Shown: positions 1 through 13,700 of the stretch, in pieces
Position numbering within the stretch: the first letter of the stretch is position 1
How the letters are laid out: each line of letters opens with the position of its first letter
Origin: Heliocidaris tuberculata
Lineage: Eukaryota; Echinodermata; Echinoidea; Camarodonta; Echinometridae
Direction of reading: 5' to 3'
Length of the DNA stretch: 64,000 nt
Assembly (NCBI GenBank): GCA_025618425.1
Contig: CM046841.1
Location: forward strand, 7,349,068 to 7,413,067
Notes under the pieces: generated by a model
What the model saw: only the letters and a program-made list of their open reading frames with translations
Database searches by the model: none
What the model was told of the DNA's origin: nothing
Translations under genes and position numbers: made by a program

Positions 1-149
1 ATGGGATGTAGTAGGTATCCAAAAGACATAGAGGCAGGGAGGGGGGGGGTTAAGAAAAGAAAATATATATAATGTAGATATCATTTCCTTTCTTGCGTAA
101 TGTAAAATTAATCATATGCTTATCTAGAAAGAAATGGATTGAGACAAAC

Positions 150-271
150 CTATCCCGTCTTTGGGATTTTCTCTTTTCTTCAAGCTGCTTGATGAAATTG
201 GTCAAGAAGTCAGGATTACTGAGTTGCCTGGAGAACGTGATCATGGCTGACTCGAGATCAGAGTTCAAGTA
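150..271 (-). CDS. Plexin coding exon 22: start of GAP (C1) region
   Basis: This exon encodes residues 1312-1351 plus two bases. The acceptor is GTTTATTGCAG and the donor GTTTGT. It has SRQLSNPDFLTNFIKQLEEK then RRDR, the plexin 'FxQLLxNKxFLLxFIxxLExQxxFxxRDR' helix. The next exon must begin with one base completing an arginine or serine codon and lies beyond position 1. Confidence 0.95.
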
Positions 272-3200
272 CTGCAATAAACATAGTCCAAGAAATAATC
301 AAGACTTCCCTAGATATCTACTGAAAACATGCGAATAGATGATTTGTTGAAGGCCTACATCTATCCATCCAATCTGCCCTCATTCATTTTCTTAATCATT
401 CTTTCCTTTCCCAATATTGACAAATATTCATTACTTTTGAATCGCAGAGAGAAATGTAGAGACTCACAGCTTATAGCTCATCATAATAATTTCGTGAAAT
501 ATAATTGGAAGTTCATTGATATTCAGAGATTATTTAGTGGGTTTAGGAAATGCAAGAAGGACATATCGGGTTGTTTGCTCGCTTTAGTGAAAATATTGAG
601 AGAGCAGTGGAGGAATATTTCATCCCCTTATGTTAATTTAGAAGAGGAAAATAGAAATATATGTACACATTGCTGTCATTTAAATGTGTAGATTGAAATA
701 AACAGATATTGATTTTCACACTATTTGGACCCATTTCAAAAACAGCTATTATCTGACAAGGGCAATCCAGCCCATGAGTGGAGAAGAAATAAATCAAATC
801 AAACATAATTAATATGATATATAGCTTTATTGCAAATTTAAAATGAAGCAGTTCAAACCTCAGGATCTGTGGTTGGTGGTAGAACAGCCAGTCCAGCAAA
901 GAGCATATTCTTGGAGTAATCTATAGCATTTACGAAGGGGACACCAAGATGGCTGACTTGATCCTCAACTTCTGACATATCAGCCTGAAGCTCATGGAAA
1001 GCTAAAAAAAAAAAAAAAAAAAGAGAAAAAGAAAAAAAAAGAAGAAGAAAAGAATGAAAATACCGATTATTTATGATGAAACATCGAACACTCGAGATGA
1101 CACTTGGCCCTTTTTAAATCTTAATATAGTTAACACATCCTTGTCCGAGACATTTAATGGCTGTAGCACTTTTACGACTTAATAGAATTGTTGCTTGTTA
1201 GAAAATTGTCAATTCATAGATCTATTTCTAATACCCTTTTCGGCGAGTTTGGAGACATCTTACTTGACTGCTTGTTGTAAAGTTTTCGGCTGGGATTCCG
1301 GTAGATTGGATCTGACACCTGATTACGAATTATTTACTAATTAAGGATACCGGTATATCATTTGCCCCATTAATTGTATACTATACAGCAACAACCATTT
1401 TGGACAACTGATTCATTTGTTGTCTTGTTTTAAGTTTCATTATACTGAAGTAAAAATGTTCAGTTTCACATTGCAAAGGGTTAGTATTCATAAGAAACAG
1501 ATCACATCATCATTTCACCAGTTTCAACTCGCTGTTGTATTCTCTTCTCTAACATCTCAAACTCCTGGAATTGTTTATTCAATCGCTCATGACTTCGTCT
1601 GTAGATAAACACGCCCATGATGACGAGGATGATGAGGGTGATCACAGCAGCACCAACTACACCACCAACGATGCCACCGATATTGGGTGATGTAGAATAC
1701 TTGACGTAGCCAGGATAAAATATCAAGTTTCCATGGAAAACCTACAAGAGTTAGAAAAGAAAATACAAAACTCACAACGACGGCTATAGCCTAAGAAACC
1801 GACAGGCCCCGAGACCGAAATTTTTGTCTCGTGGGCCTCCTGAAAAGTTGTCAGAAGGACCACGAGACCGACGGCCCATGAGACTGGGACGTGTACTGGG
1901 ATCTCGGTCTCCTGGGTTTATTTTTGAAGGAAAAACAAAACAAGTCAAAAGATAACATTTATAGCAGTACAAGTTACAGAACTTTAACAGTTAGATTAGA
2001 CGTAATGTAATTTTTAGAAAATTCAGTTTGCTGTTTTTTTTGGTTTTTTTTTACATTTTATTGTTGTTTGGGGAAGGATAATGAATGAAATCAGCAAAAC
2101 GAATACCATTACAGTTGGTAGATCCTGTGCAGCTCCTTCTTCCACTGTTCCATTTATGTTCCCTGGCTGAGGTTTCTTATCTGATAGCTGACAACGTAGC
2201 ACATTGATCTCAAGATCATCAACATCGCAGACTCCATCTGGTCCTAACAAGACTAGTACATCATTCTCCGTGCTTGCCAAGTTCAAATTTATCCCCTAGG
2301 AAATAAACAGTAGTGTTTAGCAATTACTCTCAATGAATGATACTGCAAATGACTCTCACAGTATAAATGGTATAGTTACTAGTTTTTCTATATCTCTGAC
2401 AATACTGGGGATGCTATTAGCGTAGCCAGAAGGAATTAGAGTACCCCTTTCAATGGTTGTTTCGGGATTTCGGGGCCATGTGTGACATATATTATCGGCA
2501 AATGGGAACATTATAATTCATATTCGATTTGTCGGAATTGCTTTACGCTTAATACATGGCTTTAGTATCTTTTCTGCCTCGTATAATTATACGAAAACAT
2601 ATTGAGTATTCGAAGACAAAATAACGCACATGAATAGCAAAAGGTCGACTTGTATTCCTTCCTTTTTTCATATTTCATTTACCATTATTTAAGAAAGATG
2701 AAATAAAATAAATTATTGAATTCGTATTCATTTCAGTTAATGAACGTAATCAGGTAATATTGTCGTGTCGATCACAATTTAAAATAAAGCATGACCCCCA
2801 AATTCAAAAGTTCTAAAAATGCATGATAATCTTAAAAGGCACCACTTATCTGTTCAAAGGTAAAAATTAACATGTTACTTAAAAATGAAAAATGTAGTTT
2901 GTAAATCCAAAATTCTTAGACTCACAGTAATCTCAAGGCGACTGTTACCACTCTCATAAATTCTGTCTGGCCCACTGAAGCTATCATAGATAGGGTCTGA
3001 GTAGTACTCTATGATGCCACGATTGATGATGTATCCATCAAAGTCAAAGGTAAGATTTGCTGTCATGACACCGTTTGTGGCTCGTCTCCTTCTTAATGGC
3101 ACAGAATCGTTAGGGAAGCTTGGAGTTGGGCAGATTAGAAAGGTATCTGTTCCATTGCAGAGCTGTAGTATGTAGGACAACATAAAATAAGATTCATTTA

Positions 3201-6200
3201 AAACATAAAAATATGAATGTATTCAGTGTATTCGATGTCGATATCCATATCTCAACAGTAATTGTTCAAACTTGTTTAAAATTAGTTATTTTTACACAAC
3301 TGCACAGAACACGATAAAAACTACTTTCGAAAAATAAACTCAAGGGCAATTTCAAAGGCCTATTGTACTGCCCATAGAAATCAGGTTCAGATTACGTAAT
3401 ACGCCATTGTAATGTTCGCACATTTCTAAAGGTGATAGACAGGGCTATTGAAATTGCCTTCAGTTGATTTTTCGAAAGTAGTTTTTATCGTTTTACAGTC
3501 AATAAAAAAGAAGTATTACATGGTTTGGTTAGCCTTCTGTAAAGAGATCTCAACATTACATCATAAATTAAATTGATAAATGAACCTCTTCAGTGAATGT
3601 GACTGAAATAAACTGTTTTAAAAACTGTTTTACATGATGTGAACATTTATAAGCGCTAGTCTGTCTCTTCTGTAAATAGGCAATCATCATCCATCACAAT
3701 TGAGTCTATACATGTCTGGAATTTGTTCTTTAAAAAAATTGATTATGTCTAGGATAGATACCTCCGAGTTGCTTGCGTTACTTGAGAGTGACGAGACAAC
3801 AATCCTAGGTTCCTGGATCAGATCAAATCTTTCTCCTGTTAATTTGATATCGAGACCTCCTCTATTTAAAAGAATAACGAATTTAAGATTTGAAAAATAT
3901 CAAAATATGTCTTGTAATAGACAGAGGAAGGGATGATCATTAGCAGGAAAACTTTAAAATTCACTTTCAATAATTCACAAAAGCTAATGTACAGTAACTA
4001 TCTATTTGATATTTTTCGATGACCTGAAGTAGAAATAAAACTAATTTGGAGATTTCCAATAAACAGGAAAATGCAATTCTAAAAAAATAAATAAATAAAT
4101 AAAAATGGTAAAATTTTCTACTTAAAAAAAATTCACTTCGAATGATTTAAAACGTGTCTCAATTAACAACAACAAAAAAATAGTTACAATAATCTTAAAG
4201 ATATTTTTAATGGATTATCATCTGATAAACTACGAAAGAATTTTGTGTGAAATATGGTATTCCATTGATTAGAATATTTCTATGTTTCAATTCATGTTAA
4301 TTAAGTTCCCGCCACCTGAAAAAAAAATGAAGATATTTTTTCTTACGACGTGATAGAGATAGTCCTATCAATTTCATTAATCCTTGGATTAGGGTTGTAG
4401 GTAAAGGTGTAGTCCATAAATATTTTTTCCACTTCATCGAATACCATGATTAAGTTCACAAAGACATCTTCATTCGCTAGTATACTGCTTGTGATACAGG
4501 TCGCAATACTATCTCGAACAATCCTGGAAAATAACAATTGCATGCATACAGTTGAACGAAGTAAAGAAAGTAGTAAAGTACTGATCGAAATTAGACAAAT
4601 AGAAACAGACATATTAATATCGTAACTCATACCGGGTATTACTGAATGCTCATTACTTTTTAACAAATGTGGTGGTATTGCAGCTCTGTATCTTATTCAC
4701 ATAAGGGGTGTGATGCACGTTTAAAGTGATTTGGTAACTTTGTAGAGGCTTGATAAAATCTGAGCTGCCTGGCTTTACATGCTATCAGTGTATGTAATAT
4801 GATGTAAAAATGAAGCCCAGGGAAAAAAGCACTTCAAAATCATCATGTGCTTCACAAAAGTAAACATATGCAAGTGACCGGAAATGCCAGACTCATTTTT
4901 CCCCATAGACTCAGTGTTGGACTAAAGCGTATGGCCATTCGCTTTCGTAAATGGAAGTATTCAGTCATAGATATCTTAATAATAGCTATATATATTTGAA
5001 AACCTTTCTATGCCTGGCTATTTATTTATCCTTCTGAACATCATTATACAAGACAGATATCAAAATTCAACAGTAAAATCAAGCCTCCACAAAGTTACCA
5101 AATCCCTTTAAACTAAACTTGTAGTTTGTTTCCGTATTATATACATGGGGATATGTACACGACTCGCTTTTCTAAACAGACAAGTGAGGGTGTGCGTGGG
5201 CGGCGAGTTGCGTTGTGTGCGCGCGCGTTTTGTGTGTGTGACTTTCTAAATAGTTCTTGATGATTATGATTAAGGTTTCTGAGTGACAAACGAAAAGCAA
5301 AAACATGTACATGACAGACGTAAACGGACTATTCTTCACCTTTTTTTTTCCAAAAAGATCCCCCTCATCATAAAAAAAGCGTTTCCGCTTTGTATGTACC
5401 AACTTTCAAGTAGGAAAACTATAGCCCTACAAGGTGTGGCCATTACGGTTTATACTATTGATTAAAACGGAATATAAATGTATAAAATGATACTCACAGA
5501 TCTTTGCATTCTGCTTCTCCAAATCTAGCACCAATATTTCTTCCAGTATCCAGGAACATCCCAGTAATAGTGATCTCATTACCACCTGCCACCTGCCCCT
5601 CAGTGGGACTAAAACCTGTTATCATAGGATCCTATCACAGATAAGACGATCATTATATGATTTGGTTTATGGTCAATCATTGTCATCCACATCCTGACAA
5701 GAGACTATGAAGAAAATTGATTGTGTGGCTATCTAGAATTCCAGGAAAAAATTATACACAATCATGATAAATATTCCATGAGAAATATAATAAATCTAAA
5801 TGTTTGAATACAAATCAAAACTAAATCAATTTATAATCTATGATTCTGTGCCAATATATATTTCAAAGATCAAGTACGGTCCTAATATTTGATTTTAAAA
5901 ATACAGCTGGTTTAAGGAAAAGGTTATGACGAATTTTGTAAATTGAACTCCAATTTGCCATCAAGCAAAGTTGATATTACCAAGGAGTATAACTCACTAA
6001 TATTACAATGCACTATGATTTTTTTTTAAATACTCACCCGGTAATGGAATTCTTCGTTACTCTCTCCGATTTTATTACCCTCACCAGATCTTACTGTTAT
6101 TTTAATTCGTCGTGATATCTTTTCAGTAGATTTCCCTGTCATACAGCTTACACTGAAAAAAAAAAAGAAAAGAAAGGAGAATGTAACATTTAACAGGGGA

Positions 6201-9200
6201 TAATAATCTCCATGACTATCTTAATCATTAATATGCTTTTCTACGTGTCTTACATTTTATTGTCTCCTTTATAAACCACGTCCTTTAATGTTAACAGGGC
6301 CCAGATCATCTTTAAATAAAGAAAAAATACCACTTTGGGAAACGCCTTAGAATTAATTGTAAAATTTAAATACACGTTCGATATTATATTAACAAGATAA
6401 AGGATAAGAGATTGAACAAACGCAAATGTGTCTGGAATTTATGTATAGCAGTATACTTATTAACTGATTAATAAATTATTGTTATGTACTGACAATTGCT
6501 CATAGACATATTGTTAAGGAAATTCCTTTTGATACCGCCATCAAAATTAACTCAAAATCTCGCTGAAAAAAATCGACAGAAATTAACGATGTTATAATAC
6601 AGTACAATACAATAATTACATTTCTATATCGCTCTTACAAACTTTAAGTTGTTTCACAGCGCTTTACATCAATAACAAAAAAAAAGAAAAAAGAAATATA
6701 ACGATTTAAATGGTAGTGAAAGAACGTCATCACTGCTGATCCAAATGCTGTTTGAGAAGCAGAGTTTTGAGATTTTTCTTGAAAACCTCCAAAGAAGGGG
6801 ATAGACGAATGAATCTCGGAAGCTCGTTCCAGAGTTTACCTTATCACTGCTTATAACGATGTCACAAGGTGAAACTCAACCCTCTGCAGATTAACTTATA
6901 CTGTAAAATATTTGATGCTAGCTGTATTGTAGGAAATATTAATCACAAAACCAATCTTGCCTCTAGCGGCAAAATATATCCAAGGCTACTGATCTTAATC
7001 GCCCTTCGGTAGTGAACTCAAAGCAATATTGAGTATTTGAAGAAAAGAACAATATACATTTTCTATATCTCACCTCTGCCCTGGCTGATAGAATGAAGTC
7101 ATGTCTGTCAAATTACACTTTAAGTCTCCAATGAGAATTTGTTGAACGTCATCAAATTCTACTCCTATGTCAGTTCCGATAATTTCTAGTCTCGTTTGAG
7201 CATTGATAGGCCCTGACAAGGGATAAAACTGAAGAGACGAAGCCAGAATTAAAATTGTATATAGGTTCCTTTCAATAATAAACGGTAGGTAGACGTATTT
7301 ACTCTCATCTCATTTTTAGTTAATTTATTTATCATTGCAGTTTCTAAAAAGGGAAAAGGGGAAAAGATTATATGTTGGCGGTAGAGAAATAGGATCTCCA
7401 AATTGTATGTACATTTTTAATGTCAATATCCGGTAAAAACATTTAAGTCTATTGAAACTCCAGTGACTGATCGAATAAAACAAGTGTTAATGTCACAACA
7501 TCTCAACGTTTCCAACACAGATATTGAATTAACATATACTTGTAGGCCTATACTGCATGGTACATTGATTATCTTACACTGGTGATAACTGGTGCTGAAC
7601 AGTGATGGGTCTCATTCTGACTAAGAAATTGTTTGTTCTGACAAACATCACTTTGAATGACATTGCAGTCATCACCACACCAGCCACAGTTTAAGATGGA
7701 TGGGGTTGCTTCTGGTGACAGACACCGACTGCAACTTCCACTGTTAACCGAACACTTGTATAGAGTGACTGCAAAATAGAGAGAATAAGAGAAACGGGGG
7801 AAATTCTAATTTAAATCAAATGCATTATACTTCTTTACTTCATATTTGTGTTTAATCCAGGATATATATATTTACAGTTATCATAATAATATTATCTTCT
7901 ACATGCATTCGTTAATCAAACCTTACAAAAGAAGGCCAAATTCTAAATGGTAATCGTTTTCTATGAAATTCTTTTATACAATGCGTCCCAGAAAAAAAAA
8001 ACGAAACCCTAAAACAAAGGGCTATTGTGACTACACTATGTGCTCTATGACAATAATTATCAATTTTCTATAAACTAGAAGTATTATGCTTTTAAATGAT
8101 ACCTTGATGGCATCTATCCGTACATGCTTTACAGAGCAGCAGTATTTTGAAAATGAAATGTAAAAACTCAGTTATGCCGGATTTGAGTAAAACAATGAAA
8201 ACGTTAGGATCACATGCAAAATGACTAAATTGAAGTACCAGCTTTAAGAGATATGATACGTGAAATTCCATCGTGTGATGGCATAATTCAATCATAAATT
8301 TATAAAACACGGGTCAATAACCAATCTCCAGTGGCGGCAGGGGCATACACCCCCGAAATTTCCAATATCAATGATTATCCCTTAAAAGATGAAAAAGTGC
8401 CCTTCCTGTGATGAAAAAGGTGCCCCTCCTGAGGTAGGAAATTTCCATAATCTTGATATTTTCTCTGCCTTACTCACCTTTCTACCTTGTTTTTTTCATT
8501 TGATGACAATGGAAAGTCTCATTTACTTTACTTTTATGAAAAATATCACCTTTCTGTCCGCTTTGTTCTTAAAAGAAATTTCAGTTCAGAAAAATGCAAA
8601 AAATTGTTTTTCCTATCGATTGCAGGTACCATTTCAATACCAAAAATAAATCAATAATTAAAAAAAGACCCTTTCTTTACCCCCAACATTGACCATCCTT
8701 TATCATGTTTATTTTACGATAAGGGCATTATCCTTACCCTCTTTATTGAAAGCAACAGATGAAAACAGTCTTCTCATTGGGTTTTAAAAGTCATGTTGCA
8801 TTTGGGTCACGATCGCATGTGATCCTAACGTTTTCATGGTTTTACCCCAATTCCTAGTTTATGGAAAATAGGTAGTTATTGTCATAGAGCACATAGTGTG
8901 GTCACAAAAACCCTTTGTTTTAGGGTTTCGGTTTTTCTGGGACGCACTGTATATTTCCCCGCCGTTAAGGACAGATTAATGTACAATTCAACAATGTAAA
9001 GATGTTGAATTGTAACTGAAATGCGATTAATTTCAAGAGATTGGGAATTGTCATTATTTCCATACTGTCAAGAAGCACCGCATTGACACATATGACATCG
9101 ATAGTAAATAAATAGCATACTAGGCATATTCTGGAATACATTTTTAAAAATCAAAGAAATACTGAAAAAACACAGTACATTAATTGACTAACATACCATA

Positions 9201-9374
9201 ACATTTTACGTAAAGCAATAACCCTTATTATCTTACCATAAGTATCTGAAGGGTCATCTATGTTGTACTCTCCATTCCATTGTACAGAGACACTTACATT
9301 CTTCTCAACGGTGTTGTCATTATACGTGTACTGAAATAAATGTTTCAAACATATGAAGTTTTAATAGTAGAAGC

Positions 9375-9420
<46 letters not shown>

Positions 9421-9538
9421 ATAGTAGACTTAGTAGTAGTAGTAGTAGTAGTAGTAGTAATAGTAGACTTAGTAGTAGTATTAGTAGTAGTAGTAGTAGT
9501 AATAGTAGTAGTAGCAGCAGCAGCAGTAGTAGTGGTAT

Positions 9539-9573
<35 letters not shown>

Positions 9574-9598
9574 CACCAGCAGCAGCAGCAGCACCAGC

Positions 9599-9653
<55 letters not shown>

Positions 9654-10736
9654 AAAGCAGAAGTTGAATCTACTGAACAGGGTAAAATCAGGGTTATAAT
9701 TTCAAATCACGTTGCATGATTATGTGATAAACACCCTATAAATAGAACTAGTATTATTACCTTAATCTCTAATACAAGTTGGGAACAATTTTATTATAAA
9801 AATATACATGTTCCCTTTTTACCCAATATTGGGTAAAATTTTACCCATCTTTTTTACAGTATAAGATCATGCAAAAGATGGAGTAGAAAAAAGAGTAAAA
9901 TAAGAAAGAGAAGAATATGGGATCTAGAAAGAAGCAGACAAAGGAAGATAAGGAGAAAAAGGAAAGGCAGAAGAGGAAGAAGAAGAATACGAAGAAAAGT
10001 ACGAAAAGGAGAAGGAATGTTCGTATATATCAATGTCCGGATTAAAAAGATATTTTATATTCATTTAATATCATATTGTAGGAACACATTAATCGATGGT
10101 TTGATGCAAGTTTGGTTTATCTATCATGCTTCTCTAAAATTAATGATATACATGCCACCGATTATCTGCACTGAACATTAATTGACATCTTTATAATTGC
10201 TCTCCCCTAATTTCAGACACATATATATGAAACAGATATTTACCTGTTTATCGTCACAGAAAATGAAGCTTTCATTGAAGACAGTACTTGGTGCTCGAAT
10301 CTCTACTCCATCAATACGAAGGATGCAATCAAAGGACTGGACCTGATAAAAATCAATGATCAATCATGTGTGTCAATAAAATGAAGTTTGTTACATGATT
10401 ACACACGCTTATAAATTCACAACAAATTCACATGTTTAAATGTTTACAAGGCTTTTTCTTCTACTTTTTAAACTTTTAAAATGTTTTTTCGTCTTTGCTC
10501 CTTTTGGATAGTCGTTCATCCTTTCTCTCTCCCCCCCCCCCCCCCCCGTCTCTTTCTCTCTTTTATTTCTTTCCCTTTGTACTACTCATTTGCTTTGTTG
10601 TGCGAGTACCCTTAACGCTTTGCGGCGCTATGTTGGATGCTATTCAAATAAATTTCATCATTTCCTGATGAAGCCCTGTGGGCGAAAGTTCGAATTTTTC
10701 TACTTTCTCACGGAATTCGTTATTTATTTCGAATTT

Positions 10737-10790
<54 letters not shown>

Positions 10791-13700
10791 ATTGTAAGGA
10801 AATAACATATACAACATCTTTGGCAACTCTCGTGGAAATAATTATAATTGTGAGAAATAAAATGAGAGAATAATGGTTGCGTAGCTTAATTCAAAGTTCC
10901 CCAGTGCTGTCCTCCCTTTTTGAAATTTTTGCAAAGGTTGAAAAAATAACATATACAACAGTTGTTGTATGTTATTTCCTTACAATTTTTTTATAATTAT
11001 TCTAATGTATAGATGTATCTCAAAGCATTCGCTTGGATCCAGCTGAGGCATGCGGCTTGTCATTGTTCAAAACTCACCTGCCCCCGACAAAGGAATTAAT
11101 TAAAGAGGTTGAAGATTTGTCAATCTGTCGGTCAATTGAATCTGGTGTCGCCGAAATCACTGGCCCGTCTCCGTGGTCTAGTGGTTAAGGCAATGGTGTT
11201 CTAAGCCAACGACCCTGGTTCGATTCCCGGCGGAGACATTTATTCAACCTTTGCAAAAATTTCAAAAAGGGAGGACAGCTCTGGGGAACTTTGAATTAAG
11301 TTACGCAACCATTATTCTCTCATTTCTTTTCTCACAATTAAATATATGTAACTCCCCCCTTAATTGAAATAGCGTAACTTTTCAACCAAAAGGTTTTGAG
11401 CAAAATAACTTAATAGGAGTGTTCCTACACTTATTGACTAACTTTTCTGTGAAAATGAGATTGATCCACTGAGTCATGCACGAGTGAGCAAACATTAAAG
11501 GCAAAATTGTCACTTTTCAAAAGTCACAAGGGTCATTTTGGGGATTCTGTGAAACGAGATTTTAGCGAATTCGGTTTCTGATGCATATTTATGTGTTGTT
11601 GTTGTTTATCATTCTTCGCTTGACCCCCTCACACCTATCCTGACACTTTTTCCATTATTATGGTTGAGTGAGCACAATTTAAAAAAAAATCAACCCTCCT
11701 GAATTTGAAATTGCAAAATCCATTCAGCTTATTGAAAAAAAAATAACTCCAGATATTTTTACCAAAATGTATCATCACATGTTATGTGAACATAAGAGGT
11801 TGTCATCGTGTCATGGTTGAGTGAGCACACTTTAAAAATCGCGCAAGAAATTCTTAAATGTACTGTTAATACAGCATAAAAAATGACCCTTGTGACTTTT
11901 GAAAAGTGACATTTTTGCCTTTAATGTTTGCCCACTTATGCATGACTCGATGGATCAAGAAGTTAGTCAATAAGTGTAAGAACACTCTTGCCAATTTATT
12001 TTGCTCACAACCTTTTGGTCAAGATGGGATGAAGTTCCTACCTTTGTCTTATCTGTAGGGAGATTCTCTGCTAAAAGTGAGTAGCTAGAAGGAATATCGA
12101 CTGGTATGAAAAACGGTTCCGATGTCCCCATCAACTGAGGGCAAAGGCTCTTTAGAGAGACGAATAAACAAAAAAATATATAATGACAAACAAATTGAGA
12201 GACTATATGCTAGTTATTTTGTCCATAACGTTACCGCCTAAATACAACATTTAAGTAAACCAAATTATTGTATCTGATTGATAGCGTTATCATCGTTTGG
12301 CAAAAAAAAAAATTTAAAAAAATACTAGTATCAAGAATAATGATATTTCAATGTGACTTATATTCATTATTCCAGGATACTTGGTAGCATTTGGGACACA
12401 AAATTACTAAATAGCTTGAACTTGCCCATGCATCTTTTATAGACAGAAAAGAATCGGGACAGTGTCTTAACAGATGACTTTACTTATGACGAGATCAAGG
12501 AGAAGCCCCAACACAGAGAAGGATAGAGAAAACAATAAGCAGATGCCTCTGGTGCGTGAACCAGTCATTCGGCACATTATTCAAGAAAAATTCCCACATT
12601 TTATTTTTATTTCAGAAGTATATTGGGCATTTTGTAAATATGAATGTACATGAATCATATCGTATTCTATCGACAGACGAAATCTCATAAACGCATATTT
12701 GCTATGTTGTTGTGTAAATAAACTAGGTAATAGAGCTGATCTTGAAAATGTAAATTTCTGAACGAACCTCGTTCAGAAATTTATTATTTATTATTGAAAA
12801 ATTATTAAATTTAATAAATAGGAGAAAGTTGGTTTTAAAATTTGTTTTGATTTTAAACAACTTCATATTGCTTCCACCGTTATAATCGAATTACGTTTGA
12901 CGCATACTGGAATATTAAACAGAGACGACATTATGTCGCAAGATTGAAAATTTCTGATAACTGCTTACATCATTTCCAGTAACCGTTATATCTCCTAACT
13001 GACAAGATCTGCTATCGTGTGTACATCTATTGTCATAAACACACCAGTCACATGGCCAGGGACTTGTTACACAAGATGAGCAACTGGAAGGAAAAAGAGA
13101 AATATTCAGCTAAAATAGACTCAAATGTAAATCAAATAATCATACATGTGTATCATTGCTTTGCATTATCAAAGGCTGGTTAGACTTGATCGATAACGAT
13201 AATGATAACGAGATTTTTCATTAAAGGTCCACCCTACACCTGTCTATATATTAACAAACATGAGCACTGCTCTCACGTACAAATAACATAATAGGGTTTA
13301 CCTTTAATTGAAAATCTTCTTATCTTTATCGGTCACGTCTGACCAGCCCTTTGGTCAAAATACGTTCGGTGTTAAAACTAATAATTATATAAAATGAAAG
13401 AAGACACAAAACAAATATTTCAAAGAACTCACGATTTGTAGTGGAAGCAGTTAAACAATATCAAATCCGTGCTGACGAAGTTAACATCAGTTTCAGTTGA
13501 GACGATAGAAAGTTCAATTGTAACGTGGTCCACTTGTATTAAAATGAAAAGAACAAAATATAATTTGCCTCCCATGCTTTTTTGTATACAACTTTGGTAA
13601 CTCATTCACGTTTATATAGTTGATTTTGAAGAGGTAAAATTTATTTGAATGAGTTTAGGCCATGTGTTTCGATTCTCTGTACATGGGCCATCGCACATTT

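Noticed and set aside
329..691. 120-codon plus-strand open frame
   Set aside because: It lies in the plexin intron between exons 22 and 21, has no recognisable motif, AT-rich composition and no splice or start context.
9340..9540. Valine/alanine-rich open frame
   Set aside because: Translation of the TAG/CAG trinucleotide repeat only.
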